This document shows positions 1 through 8,542 of a stretch of 64,000 nt of DNA, in pieces. The stretch's first letter is position 1; each line of letters begins with the position of its first letter. The notes below the pieces were generated by a model that was given only the letters and a program-made list of their open reading frames with translations, did not search any database and was not told where the DNA came from. A program made the position numbers and the translations under genes. Origin of the DNA: Chloroflexota bacterium (GTDB lineage Bacteria; Chloroflexota; Limnocylindria; QHBO01); the NCBI GenBank assembly GCA_025699005.1, contig JAILWI010000001.1:248001-312000 (forward strand), written 5' to 3'.

Positions 1-689
1 ATGGGCAGGAGCTCGGCGTGCGTGGTCGTGTGCCGGCCCTTGTGCAGTGCCGATGAGACCTCGGCCGTGGCAAGCTGAAGCCCGGGCTGGAGCGCGTTGA
101 GGAGCGTCGACTTCCCGACGCCCGATGGGCCGGTGACGATCGAGAGCCGGCCGGCGAGCCGCGCCCGCAGCTCCTCGATGCCCGTGCCGGTCACCGCGCT
201 CACGAAGATCACGTCATAGCCGATCTCGCGGTAGATCGCGAAGATGGCCGCCGCCGCGTCCGGCGTCACGAGATCGACCTTGTTGGCGACGAGCAGCGGC
301 GGAACTTCGCTGTACTCGGCGACGACGAGAAACCGATCGATGAGCCGCGGGTTCGGCGGCGGGTGATCGCACGAGAAGACGATGGCCACGAGGTCCGGGT
401 TGGCCACCATGACGTCCTCGCGCCACGACCCACGCGGTCCGGGCTGGCGCCGGCTGAAGCGGCGCGTTCGTGGCTCGACGGCGGCGATCGCGCCCGTTCC
501 GTCCGGCAGCAGCTCGACCGAGACGCGGTCGCCGATGACCGCGAGGTCGGACGCCTGGCGCTCCTTCTTCATCCGGCCCCGGAGCCGCGACTCCACGAGC
601 TCGCCGTCATCGGTCCTGATGGTGTAGAAGCCGGACCGGGCGCGCAGCACGAGGCCCGGGAGCAGCGTGGGACCGTCCGGGCGTGGCAT
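1..689 (-). CDS. rsgA: Ribosome small-subunit-dependent GTPase A, C-terminus cut off by window edge
   Basis: Late 30S-subunit maturation GTPase with circularly permuted G motifs. The ATG at 689 opens an OB-fold-like N-terminus of about 75 residues. The G4 motif (NKVD in LLVANKVDLVTPD) then precedes the P-loop TGPSGVGKST, which is the permuted order diagnostic of RsgA/YjeQ. A switch stretch KGRHTTTHAELLP ends at the window edge, so the Cys/His zinc-binding C-terminal domain lies outside. It is divergent from the gene at 725, with only about 35 bases between starts. Family assignment is firm; the length of the missing part is unknown. Confidence 0.93.
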   Translation of the reverse strand, partial: MPRPDGPTLLPGLVLRARSGFYTIRTDDGELVESRLRGRMKKERQASDLAVIGDRVSVELLPDGTGAIAAVEPRTRRFSRRQPGPRGSWREDVMVANPDLVAIVFSCDHPPPNPRLIDRFLVVAEYSEVPPLLVANKVDLVTPDAAAAIFAIYREIGYDVIFVSAVTGTGIEELRARLAGRLSIVTGPSGVGKSTLLNALQPGLQLATAEVSSALHKGRHTTTHAELLP

Positions 690-724
690 CGGCCCGAGTC
701 TAGCCGCGCCGGTAGCATGGAGCG

Positions 725-1744
725 GTGGATGATCTCCCCGACCGCTACGAGCGTCTCGTGGCGACCTGGAACGCCGGCCGCCGGGATGGAACGACGCTCG
801 CATGGATCACCGACGAGGCCGCGTCCCTGGCCGCCGACGCACCCGACGGCTGGTACCGGGTCATGGCCACCGGTCTCGCCGCCGCGGCGCGGGTCGCGGG
901 AGGCGGCGACCTCGATGTCCTGCGGATCATCGACGCGACGCCACCGCCGGCGGATCCGGGCGTGGTGGAACGTCTGGAGGAGCTGCTGCCCGGCGGGGGC
1001 ACGCTTGCCGATCGCCTGGCGGCGCACGACGTGTCGTCGATCGTGCCGCCGGAGTCGTTGGCCGCGGTCGCGGAGCGCATCGTGGCGCTGCTCCACGCCC
1101 GGGCCGCCGAGGACCTGGATCTGGCGGTCGGGGTCGGCCCGCCGACCATCGAGATCGCGACCGCTTCGCAGCCGTCCGGGCTGGTCGGCGACCGCGTCGT
1201 CCTCGCGGTGCATCGGCCGTGGGCCATCGGCAAGCTGCTTCGTGTCCTCCGCGAGGCTGCCATTCCGGGGGGCTACCTCGCCAGCCGGCTGCGACCGCCC
1301 GGCTCGTCATGGTGGCCCGGCCCACAGAGCACGGTCGACCACGGGATGTGGACGGTCGGACCGGAGGTGCTGTTGGGTGACCATGAGCTCGCCCATGAGA
1401 TCGGTCGGATCGGCCGGACCGTGGGATTGCGCTGGTCCGGCGAGCGCATCGTCGCCGTGGGTCGCGCCCGCGACGACCTGGCTGCGGCGTATGCCGCCGT
1501 GGCGCTCGCGGGGCCGCAGGATGTCGCCGCGCTCCGAGGGCTGGGGGCCTCGGACGACGACGCGGCGCGGCTCCTGGCGCGGTGGACGGATCCGCTGGCA
1601 CGCGTCGAGGCTGCCGCGCGGGCGGCGGGGCCCCCGCTGGTGCGTGGCTGGCTGGTCCGAGTCGGGCAGACGGTCGGGCTGGCGCGGCTGCTGACCGAGC
1701 GGCTCACGCCCTCCGACCTGCGGGCCGAGAGCAGCGGTGGCTGA
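725..1744 (+). CDS. Hypothetical protein with an HExxH motif
   Basis: 339 residues from a GTG start, soluble, with no signal peptide or membrane segment. I do not recognise the family. The notable feature is HELAHEIG at residues 220-227, which fits the HExxHxxG zinc-protease helix. The third metzincin ligand (the H of HxxGxxH) is Gly230, so a third ligand would have to come from elsewhere. The rest is Ala/Leu/Asp-rich helix. Its stop overlaps the start of the downstream flavin reductase by 8 bases, so the two are probably co-translated. It may be a zincin, or the motif may be coincidental in an alanine-rich protein. Confidence 0.7.
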   Translation: MDDLPDRYERLVATWNAGRRDGTTLAWITDEAASLAADAPDGWYRVMATGLAAAARVAGGGDLDVLRIIDATPPPADPGVVERLEELLPGGGTLADRLAAHDVSSIVPPESLAAVAERIVALLHARAAEDLDLAVGVGPPTIEIATASQPSGLVGDRVVLAVHRPWAIGKLLRVLREAAIPGGYLASRLRPPGSSWWPGPQSTVDHGMWTVGPEVLLGDHELAHEIGRIGRTVGLRWSGERIVAVGRARDDLAAAYAAVALAGPQDVAALRGLGASDDDAARLLARWTDPLARVEAAARAAGPPLVRGWLVRVGQTVGLARLLTERLTPSDLRAESSGG

Positions 1745-2909
1745 CTCGCGGGCCGGCGTCCTCCTCGTGGGCGGAGGGGTCACGTCGGTGCGCTGCGCGC
1801 GAACGCTGCGTCGCCTCGGCCACACGGGGTCGATCGTGCTGATCGCGGACGAGCCGCACCTGCCGTACAACCGGCCTCCGCTCTCGAAGGAGGTCCTGCG
1901 CGACGACGTGTCGCTCGACCTGCTCGACGCGGAGGGAGCGGCCTGGTACGAGCGGCGCGGGATCGAGTTGCGGGTCGGGACTCCGGCCACCTCAGTCGAC
2001 CGGACCGCGCGCGCTGTGGAGCTGGTCGACGGGACGACGATCCGCTTCGACCAGCTCCTGCTCGCCACCGGCGCGGCGCCACGGATCCCGCCCATCGACG
2101 GAGTTGAGCGGGCGCTGACGCTGCGGACCGTCGAGGACGCGCTGGCCCTGCGCGCGGCGGTTCGACCGGGAAGTCGGGTTGTCATCGTGGGTGGCGGATT
2201 CATCGGCGTGGAAGTTGCCGCCTCGCTGGCCGCCATCGGCGCCGAGGTCAGCGTCGTGGAGCTCGCCGACCGTCTGTGGGGCGGCAGCCTTGGTCCTGAG
2301 CTCTCGGCCTGGGCCGCACGCTCGCTGGTCGCCGCGGGGGTGACCCTCTCCCTCGGGGCCGCCGTGACGCGGATCGGCGAGGGCACGGTGGCAATCGGGC
2401 CCGAGATCATTCAGGCGGACGTCGTGCTCCTCGCCGTCGGCGTGATGCCGCGTGACGAGCTGGCGCGCGGGGCGGGGCTTTCATGCGACGACGGCATCGT
2501 TACCGATGCGGCGCACCGCACCATCGACGAGCGCATCTTCGCGGCAGGAGACGTGGCGATGGTCGCGGGGCTCCGGGTCGAGCACTGGCATGCGGCGCGA
2601 GAAGGGGGCGAGCGCGCGGCAGCGGCGATGCTGGGGGAACGGGTCGCCGACCGTCGAGCCCCGTGGATCTTCAGCGACTTCGGCGAGCGTCACCTGGACG
2701 TGGTCGGGCAATCGGTGGGCGACGAGCGCAGGGAGGTCCTCTCCGACCCGGAGCGTGGCCCAGGGGTCGTCGCCTGGGTCGGCGGCGGCGACCGCGTTGT
2801 CCAGATGGCGGCGACCGATGGCGCCGTCGACGTCGAGCGGGCGCGTGGCCTCGTCGAATCGAGGGCAACCCTGACGCAGGCGCACCGAGAGCTCTTCCCG
2901 CGCGGCTGA
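1737..2909 (+). CDS. FAD-dependent NAD(P)H:ferredoxin-type reductase
   Basis: 390-residue two-dinucleotide-domain flavoprotein of the ferredoxin/rubredoxin reductase family, which passes electrons from NAD(P)H via FAD to a small iron-sulfur protein. The N-terminal FAD Rossmann motif is VGGGVTSVR (unusual VTS where GxxA/S is expected). PYNRPPLSKEVL is the typical active-site segment. The NAD(P) motif VVIVGGGFIGVEVA follows near residue 150 and IFAAGDVA marks the second FAD contact. The C-terminal 80 residues resemble the reductase C-terminal domain. The GTG start overlaps the upstream ORF by 8 bases. The Rieske ferredoxin-like protein at 6856 is a conceivable but unproven partner. Confidence 0.9.
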   Translation: MADSRAGVLLVGGGVTSVRCARTLRRLGHTGSIVLIADEPHLPYNRPPLSKEVLRDDVSLDLLDAEGAAWYERRGIELRVGTPATSVDRTARAVELVDGTTIRFDQLLLATGAAPRIPPIDGVERALTLRTVEDALALRAAVRPGSRVVIVGGGFIGVEVAASLAAIGAEVSVVELADRLWGGSLGPELSAWAARSLVAAGVTLSLGAAVTRIGEGTVAIGPEIIQADVVLLAVGVMPRDELARGAGLSCDDGIVTDAAHRTIDERIFAAGDVAMVAGLRVEHWHAAREGGERAAAAMLGERVADRRAPWIFSDFGERHLDVVGQSVGDERREVLSDPERGPGVVAWVGGGDRVVQMAATDGAVDVERARGLVESRATLTQAHRELFPRG

Positions 2910-2962
2910 CCCTTCGCGTCCCGGGCCTGATGCGGACGAATGGACCCTCCGTACCAGGGGGC

Positions 2963-3514
2963 ATGGACTGGAAATACCCCGACACCGACCCCGCCCGTCG
3001 CGCCCAGGGCATCGCCGAGATCGCGGAGCGGATCGTCGCCGAGACCGATGACCCGCAGCTGAGCGGCACGCGATTCACCTACGACGCCCGGGAGATGCTG
3101 CGGGCGACCCGCGACATCGAGGCATCGGTCGCCACCGGAGGCCGGCTCTGGGTCGGGTTCCAGAAGGCCGACAAGTTCGACCACGAGACCGAGCGCTACC
3201 GGCGTCTGGCCGAGGGTGGCGCCGAGATCGTCGCCTTCGGCACCGGCGAGCCCGCTGACGAGTCCGTCGCGGTGCGTTGGGTGAAGCTCGAACCTTCGAC
3301 GAGCCTGGTCGAGAACCAGTGGTTCCTGGCAACGACCGCCCCTGAGCCGATCGCCTTCGTGAGCTGGGAGATCTCCGATCCGGCTCGGTTCGGGGAGGGT
3401 GGGATCAGCGCGCCCGACAAGCGCTTCGTGGGCTTCGTCACCGCCGACCGACGCGTCATCGACATGCTGGTGACGCACCTCGATGCGGTCGCCGCCGAGG
3501 GATCGGATCGATGA
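2963..3514 (+). CDS. DICT-like sensory domain protein
   Basis: 183 residues. The middle region reads as a DICT-type sensor fold: an ARExLRATRDIE helix, a GRLWVGFQKADKF strand, an IVAFGTGEPADE turn and a C-terminal KRFVGFVTADRRVIDMLV strand-helix. DICT domains usually sit beside diguanylate cyclase, HTH or kinase modules; here the protein is stand-alone. I chose ATG 2963 because it directly follows a GGGGG stretch; an in-frame ATG at 2930 would add 11 residues. It ends in an ATGA overlap with the stress-protein-like gene at 3511, implying coupled expression. The family call is moderate and no ligand can be proposed. Confidence 0.6.
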   Translation: MDWKYPDTDPARRAQGIAEIAERIVAETDDPQLSGTRFTYDAREMLRATRDIEASVATGGRLWVGFQKADKFDHETERYRRLAEGGAEIVAFGTGEPADESVAVRWVKLEPSTSLVENQWFLATTAPEPIAFVSWEISDPARFGEGGISAPDKRFVGFVTADRRVIDMLVTHLDAVAAEGSDR

Positions 3515-4032
3515 GCGGCACCGTCGTGATCACCACCGACGACGGCAGGGATCCCGCCTACGCCGCCATGCGTGGCGCGGCGCTGGCATGGGCGCGTGAT
3601 CGGGGAGCGAGCGTCGTGCTCTACGACCGGTCCGCCGAGTCCTACTTCATCGATCCCTACCCGAGCGGCAGCTGGACCGCCGATGTCGAGGGCGGGCCCG
3701 ATCGGACCCGGCTGGCGACCGCCGACGAGCTCGAGATGCTTGGGCGCCACTACCTCGCCGAGCAGCTGCGGGAGGCCGCGATGGCCGACGTCGAGATCGG
3801 AGCCTGGCTGCCGCCCAGGCCGGGACCGGCCGCGATGGCCGAAGCGGTGAGCACCTTCGGTGCCGACGCGGTGGTCCTGCCGTCGTCGCTCAGCAATCCG
3901 TCGCTCCTCGATCGTGTGCGGGGCAACTCGATCGAGCGGTTCCGCTCTTCGCTGTCCGTCGAGGTCCTCGTTGGTGACGCTCATGGAGTGCGGTCGGCCG
4001 GCTCCGTGACATCGGGCTCGTCCGGTCCCTGA
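3511..4032 (+). CDS. Universal-stress-protein-like alpha/beta protein
   Basis: 173 residues, starting in a 4-base ATGA overlap with the DICT-like gene. The N-terminus VVITTDDGRDPAYAAMRGA and a late ADAVVLPSSLSNPSLLDRVRGNS strand-loop-helix resemble the nucleotide-binding face of USP proteins. The loop lacks the strict G-2x-G-9x-G(S/T) pattern, so ATP binding is doubtful. The last 15 residues are Ser/Gly-rich and look like a tail. Pairing with a sensory DICT-like protein suggests a small stress-response cassette, but this is inference. It is unrelated to the SUF operon that follows after a promoter. Confidence 0.6.
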   Translation: MSGTVVITTDDGRDPAYAAMRGAALAWARDRGASVVLYDRSAESYFIDPYPSGSWTADVEGGPDRTRLATADELEMLGRHYLAEQLREAAMADVEIGAWLPPRPGPAAMAEAVSTFGADAVVLPSSLSNPSLLDRVRGNSIERFRSSLSVEVLVGDAHGVRSAGSVTSGSSGP

Positions 4033-4085
4033 TCCTGGATCACGTGGGGCGCGCTGGCCTTACCGTCGGCCGGGACTCCCGCTGG

Positions 4086-4114
4086 TTGACCATGCCCCGT
4101 GCCTGCGGGACAAT
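4086..4114 (+). promoter_or_regulatory. Sigma-70-like promoter of the suf operon
   Basis: TTGACC (4086-4091) and GACAAT (4109-4114) are separated by exactly 17 bases, a near-consensus housekeeping -35/-10 pair in otherwise GC-rich DNA. Transcription would begin near 4121, just ahead of the palindrome at 4127. This is read from the sequence; activity is inferred. Confidence 0.6.
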
Positions 4115-4126
4115 GCAGACCTAACA

Positions 4127-4143
4127 CCGACCAAATCAGTCGG
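4127..4143. promoter_or_regulatory. IscR/Rrf2-type operator in front of sufB
   Basis: The 17-mer CCGACCAAATCAGTCGG has perfect CCGAC/GTCGG arms around an A/T-rich centre. It fits the IscR type-1 core (YYGACTRWWWYAGTCRR) at 16 of 17 positions; only the T after the first arm is C. It lies just after the predicted start point of the sufB promoter, where a repressor would block transcription. The Rrf2 gene in the same operon (7193) is the obvious ligand, giving autoregulation. The match is seen; binding is inferred. Confidence 0.65.
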
Positions 4144-4188
4144 GATTCGCTCGGCGAGGCGAACCCGGCGCGAGCCCACGAGGAGCGC

Positions 4189-5598
4189 ATGGCCCTTCCG
4201 AATCCCGCCCTGAACGAAATCCCCGGCGGCTACAAGTACGGCTGGCACGACGAGGAGAAGCCCCTCCAGATCTTCCAGAAGGGGCTCAATGCCGAGATCG
4301 TCGCCAAGATCAGCGCCGTCAAGGACGAGCCGAAGTGGATGACCGATCTCCGCCTCAAGGCGTATCGGCATTTCGAGGCCCGGCCGATGCCGACGTGGGG
4401 CGGTGACCTGTCCGAGATCGACTTCCAGGACATCTACTACTACGTCACCGGCACCGACAAGGCCGTGCAGAGCTGGGACGACGTCCCCGAATACATCCGG
4501 CGAACGTACGACAAGCTCGGGATCCCCGAGGCGGAGAAGAAGTACCTCGCCGGGGTCGGTGGTCAGTACGACTCCGAGGTCGTCTACCACAACATTCGCG
4601 AGGATCTCGAGAAGCAGGGCGTCATCTTCCTGGGCACCGACCAGGCGCTCAAGGAGCACCCCGAGCTCTTCCGCGAGCATTTCGGGACGGTGATCCCCGC
4701 CAATGACAACAAGCTCGCCGCGCTCAACACCGCGGTCTGGTCGGGTGGTTCGTTCATCTACGTGCCGAAGGGCGTTCACGTGGAGCTGCCGCTCCAGGCC
4801 TACTTCCGCATCAACACCCAGAACATGGGCCAGTTCGAGCGCACGCTGATCATCGCCGACGAGGGTTCGAGCGTGCACTACGTCGAGGGCTGCACCGCTC
4901 CGACGTACTCGACCGCCAGCCTGCACAGCGCCGTGGTCGAGATCATCGTGAAGAAGGGCGCTCGAGTCCGATACACGACGATCCAGAACTGGAGCTCGAA
5001 CGTCTACAACCTGGTCACCAAGCGCGCCGTGGCCCACGAGGACGCGGTCATGGAATGGGTCGACGGCAACCTCGGCTCGAAGCTCACCATGAAGTACCCG
5101 TCCATCTACCTCCTGGGCGAGCGCGCGCACGGCGAGGTCCTCTCGATCGCCTTTGCCGGTGACGGCCAGCACCAGGACGCCGGCGGCAAGATCATCCACG
5201 CGGCGCCGAACACGACCTCGCTCATCACGTCGAAGTCCATCTCCAAGGGCACCGGCCGCACCTCGTACCGCGGCCTGGTGAAGGTCTACCCGGGATGCGA
5301 GAAGTCGAAGTCCACGGTGCGGTGCGACGCGCTCATCCTCGACGACGACGCACGATCGGACACCTATCCCTACATGGAGATCGACGAGGACGACGTGACG
5401 ATCGGCCACGAGGCAACGGTCTCCAAGGTCGGCAGCGAGCAGCTCTTCTACCTGATGAGCCGCGGCCTGTCCGAGGCCGAGGCGTCCGCCATGATCGTCA
5501 ACGGCTTCATCGAGCCGATCGTCAAGGAGCTGCCGATGGAGTACGCGGTCGAGATGAACCGCCTCATCCAGCTCCAGATGGAAGGCGCGGTCGGCTGA
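4189..5598 (+). CDS. sufB: Fe-S cluster assembly scaffold protein SufB
   Basis: 469 residues, normal for SufB, the scaffold subunit of the SufBC2D complex on which clusters are built in the cytosol. The first 150 residues carry the family's IPGGYKYGW...KGLN and [26 protein letters not shown] blocks. The beta-helix core ends with [19 protein letters not shown], containing the sulfur-accepting Cys, and a GHEATVS segment with the His/Glu ligand positions. I start at ATG 4189 because GAGGAG lies just upstream and [14 protein letters not shown] matches family N-termini; a longer in-frame start at 4099 would overlap the promoter. First gene of an eleven-gene sulfur operon. Confidence 0.97.
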   Translation: MALPNPALNEIPGGYKYGWHDEEKPLQIFQKGLNAEIVAKISAVKDEPKWMTDLRLKAYRHFEARPMPTWGGDLSEIDFQDIYYYVTGTDKAVQSWDDVPEYIRRTYDKLGIPEAEKKYLAGVGGQYDSEVVYHNIREDLEKQGVIFLGTDQALKEHPELFREHFGTVIPANDNKLAALNTAVWSGGSFIYVPKGVHVELPLQAYFRINTQNMGQFERTLIIADEGSSVHYVEGCTAPTYSTASLHSAVVEIIVKKGARVRYTTIQNWSSNVYNLVTKRAVAHEDAVMEWVDGNLGSKLTMKYPSIYLLGERAHGEVLSIAFAGDGQHQDAGGKIIHAAPNTTSLITSKSISKGTGRTSYRGLVKVYPGCEKSKSTVRCDALILDDDARSDTYPYMEIDEDDVTIGHEATVSKVGSEQLFYLMSRGLSEAEASAMIVNGFIEPIVKELPMEYAVEMNRLIQLQMEGAVG

Positions 5599-5602
5599 TC
5601 CG

Positions 5603-6859
5603 ATGACCCTGACCCAGCCTTCGACGGCGCTCGACGCCGAGACCATCGCGCGCATCGGCGAGCTCTCCGACGAGCCGGACTGGCTGTGCAACCTGCGCCA
5701 GCGATGGTGGGAGCGTGCCACGCAGACCCCGCCACCGACCGGCCAGGAGGAGGAGTGGCGCCGCACGTCGCTCGATGCGCTGCCCCGCGACGCCTCGCTG
5801 CTGACCGACGCGCCGCTGCTCGAGACGCACCTGCCGGCGGATGCCGCCGAGGCTGGCGTGATCCTGACCGACCTGCGCACCGCCGTCCGCGAGCACCCCG
5901 AGCTCGTGGCGAAGCACCTCGGCGTGTCCGACGGTCCTGCCTCTCACGGCCACTTCTGGGCGCTTGCCCATGCGGCGTGGACCGGCGGGCTGTTCTGCCA
6001 CGTCCCGCGCGGCGTCAGCGTCGACGGAACGCTCGTTGCGCGTCACGTCATTCCCCGGTCGGACGTCGCCTACCACCCGGTGTCGCTCGTCATCGCCGAG
6101 GAGGGGAGCAGCGTGACGCTCCTCGAGGAGATCGTCTCGCCCGACGGCGGAAGCGCCGGATGGTTCGGGGGCATTTCCGATGTTCGCGCCGGTCGCGACG
6201 CACGCGTCCGGTACGCGACGCTCCAGCAGCTCGGTGACGCGGCCTGGCGCATCGGCGCTGAGCGCGTGGTCGTCGGACCCGACGCCACGGTCACCACGCT
6301 CAATGCCGAGATCGGCTCGGCGGTGACGAAGCTCGGCCTCGACGTCGTCATGGACGGCAAGGGCGGCACCTCGAAGGTGCTCGGACTGCTCGCTGCGGGC
6401 GACGATCAGCAGATCGACATCAACACCGTCCAGGACCTCGCCGCCGACCACACGACCAGCGACCTTCTCTACCTGTCGGCGCTCTATGACCGTGCCCACG
6501 CCTCGTTCTACGGCATCACGAACGTGCGACACGGGACGCGGCAGACGAGCAGCTACCAGGAGTGCCGCAACCTCCTCCTCAGTCCGCAGGCCGGCGCGGA
6601 GCCGATCCCGGTGCTCGAGATCGAGGCCAATGACATCCTGCGCTGCGGTCACGGTGCCACCGCCGGCGCGATCGACCCGACCACGCTCTTCTACGCCCAG
6701 ACCCGCGGCCTCTCGGCCGACGAGGCGGAGCGGATGATCGTCCGTGGCTTCTTCGAGCAGGTCGTGGCGCAGATCTCGGACGAGACGATCCGCAGCCGCA
6801 TCATCGATGCGCTCGCGGTTCGCATCGGCACCGACAGCTCCGACGAGGTGGCGGCGTGA
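5603..6859 (+). CDS. sufD: Fe-S cluster assembly protein SufD
   Basis: 418 residues, SufD-like, four bases after sufB. The N-terminal helical region contains EEWRRTSLDALPRD, the usual W/Y-R-x-T/Y motif. The beta-helix follows (HVPRGVSVDGTLVARHV, IAEEGSSVTLLEE), then a C-terminal ILRCGHGATAG stretch holding the conserved His that pairs with the SufB cysteine at the assembly interface. It forms the heterodimeric scaffold with SufB and docks SufC. The stop is shared with the Rieske gene through a GTGA overlap, so stoichiometric expression is likely. No unusual features. Confidence 0.95.
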   Translation: MTLTQPSTALDAETIARIGELSDEPDWLCNLRQRWWERATQTPPPTGQEEEWRRTSLDALPRDASLLTDAPLLETHLPADAAEAGVILTDLRTAVREHPELVAKHLGVSDGPASHGHFWALAHAAWTGGLFCHVPRGVSVDGTLVARHVIPRSDVAYHPVSLVIAEEGSSVTLLEEIVSPDGGSAGWFGGISDVRAGRDARVRYATLQQLGDAAWRIGAERVVVGPDATVTTLNAEIGSAVTKLGLDVVMDGKGGTSKVLGLLAAGDDQQIDINTVQDLAADHTTSDLLYLSALYDRAHASFYGITNVRHGTRQTSSYQECRNLLLSPQAGAEPIPVLEIEANDILRCGHGATAGAIDPTTLFYAQTRGLSADEAERMIVRGFFEQVVAQISDETIRSRIIDALAVRIGTDSSDEVAA

Positions 6860-7188
6860 GCGCGCTCGAGCAGACCGCCAGCGGATTCGTGACCGTCGCT
6901 CGCGCCTCCGAGGTCGAGCCGGGGACGGTGAGGGTCGTCGAGATCGAGGGCCGTTCGCTGTGCATCGGCCTGACCGAGGATGGCGAGTGGGGTGCGATCG
7001 ACAACATCTGCACCCATGACGGAGGCACGCTCGGTGAGGGCGAGCTCGATGACAGCGGCGTCGAGTGCCCGCGTCACGGCGGCCGCTTCGACCTGTTCAC
7101 CGGCCGCGTGCTCGCGCTGCCGCCGGTTCGGCCCGTGACGGCCTACCAGACCGTCGTCGAGGGCGACGAGGTCCGGGTCCGGATCTGA
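6856..7188 (+). CDS. Rieske [2Fe-2S] ferredoxin-like protein
   Basis: 110 residues with a complete Rieske site: CTHDGG (Cys-x-His) and CPRHGG (Cys-x2-His), 16 residues apart. This is the size and pattern of non-heme iron oxygenase ferredoxin subunits. It starts at a GTG in a 4-base overlap with sufD. Rieske proteins in suf operons also occur in some actinomycetes and Chloroflexota; the role there is unproven, with electron supply to cluster assembly or cluster carriage being the simplest ideas. No oxygenase gene is present in the window, which argues against a catabolic role. Confidence 0.9.
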   Translation: MSALEQTASGFVTVARASEVEPGTVRVVEIEGRSLCIGLTEDGEWGAIDNICTHDGGTLGEGELDDSGVECPRHGGRFDLFTGRVLALPPVRPVTAYQTVVEGDEVRVRI

Positions 7189-7192
7189 GCCG

Positions 7193-7680
7193 ATGAAGAT
7201 CAGCACGCGCACCGAGTACGGCATCCGCGTTCTCGTCACGCTCGCCCGCGTCGATGACGCGGCGTGCATCTCGCTGACCGAGATCGCCAAGCGCGAGAAG
7301 CTGCCGCATGCCTACCTCGAGCAGCTCGTCGGCGACCTCCGCCGGGCTGGTCTCGTGTCCGCGACGCGCGGCCAGAGCGGAGGGTATCGACTCGCTCGAC
7401 CCGCCGCAGAGATCGCCATGACCGACGCCGTCCGCGCCCTCGAGGGCCCGCTGCTCGAGATGCCGTGCGCAGGCGCCGAGGATCTGGAGCACTGCAACCG
7501 TCCCGAGCCGTGCAGCGTGCACGAGGTCTTCCAGCGCGTCTACGAATCGCTCTCCACGTCGCTCGGCGCGACGAATCTGGCCGACGTGGCCGCCGTCGCG
7601 GGCGGCCCGCCATACCCCATGCAGGTCCGCCGCCGCCGCGCCGCGGCCACCACCATCCCCCCGCAGGAAGCAAGGAACGC

Positions 7681-7684
<4 letters not shown>
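7193..7684 (+). CDS. Rrf2-family Fe-S-responsive transcriptional regulator (SufR/IscR-like)
   Basis: 163 residues. An N-terminal winged helix (STRTEYGIRVLVTLAR, then LPHAYLEQLVGDLRRAGLV and the wing GQSGGYRLARP) is typical of Rrf2 proteins. Cys92, Cys101 and Cys107 form a C-x8-C-x5-C cluster site, close to the three cysteines of IscR (C-x5-C-x5-C). A tail of about 35 residues after the domain is Arg/Ala-rich. It sits mid-operon and likely represses its own operon from the palindrome at 4127 when cluster-loaded, derepressing under iron or sulfur stress. Its stop overlaps the sufC start (ATGA). Confidence 0.93.
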
Positions 7685-8523
<839 letters not shown>

Positions 8524-8542
8524 GACGCGGAGGATTTGCCGG

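Noticed and set aside
363..1694. Long open frame on the plus strand across rsgA and the HExxH gene
   Set aside because: Arg/Pro/Ser-rich low-information product that runs antisense to rsgA and in a shifted frame over the next gene; typical GC-rich shadow.
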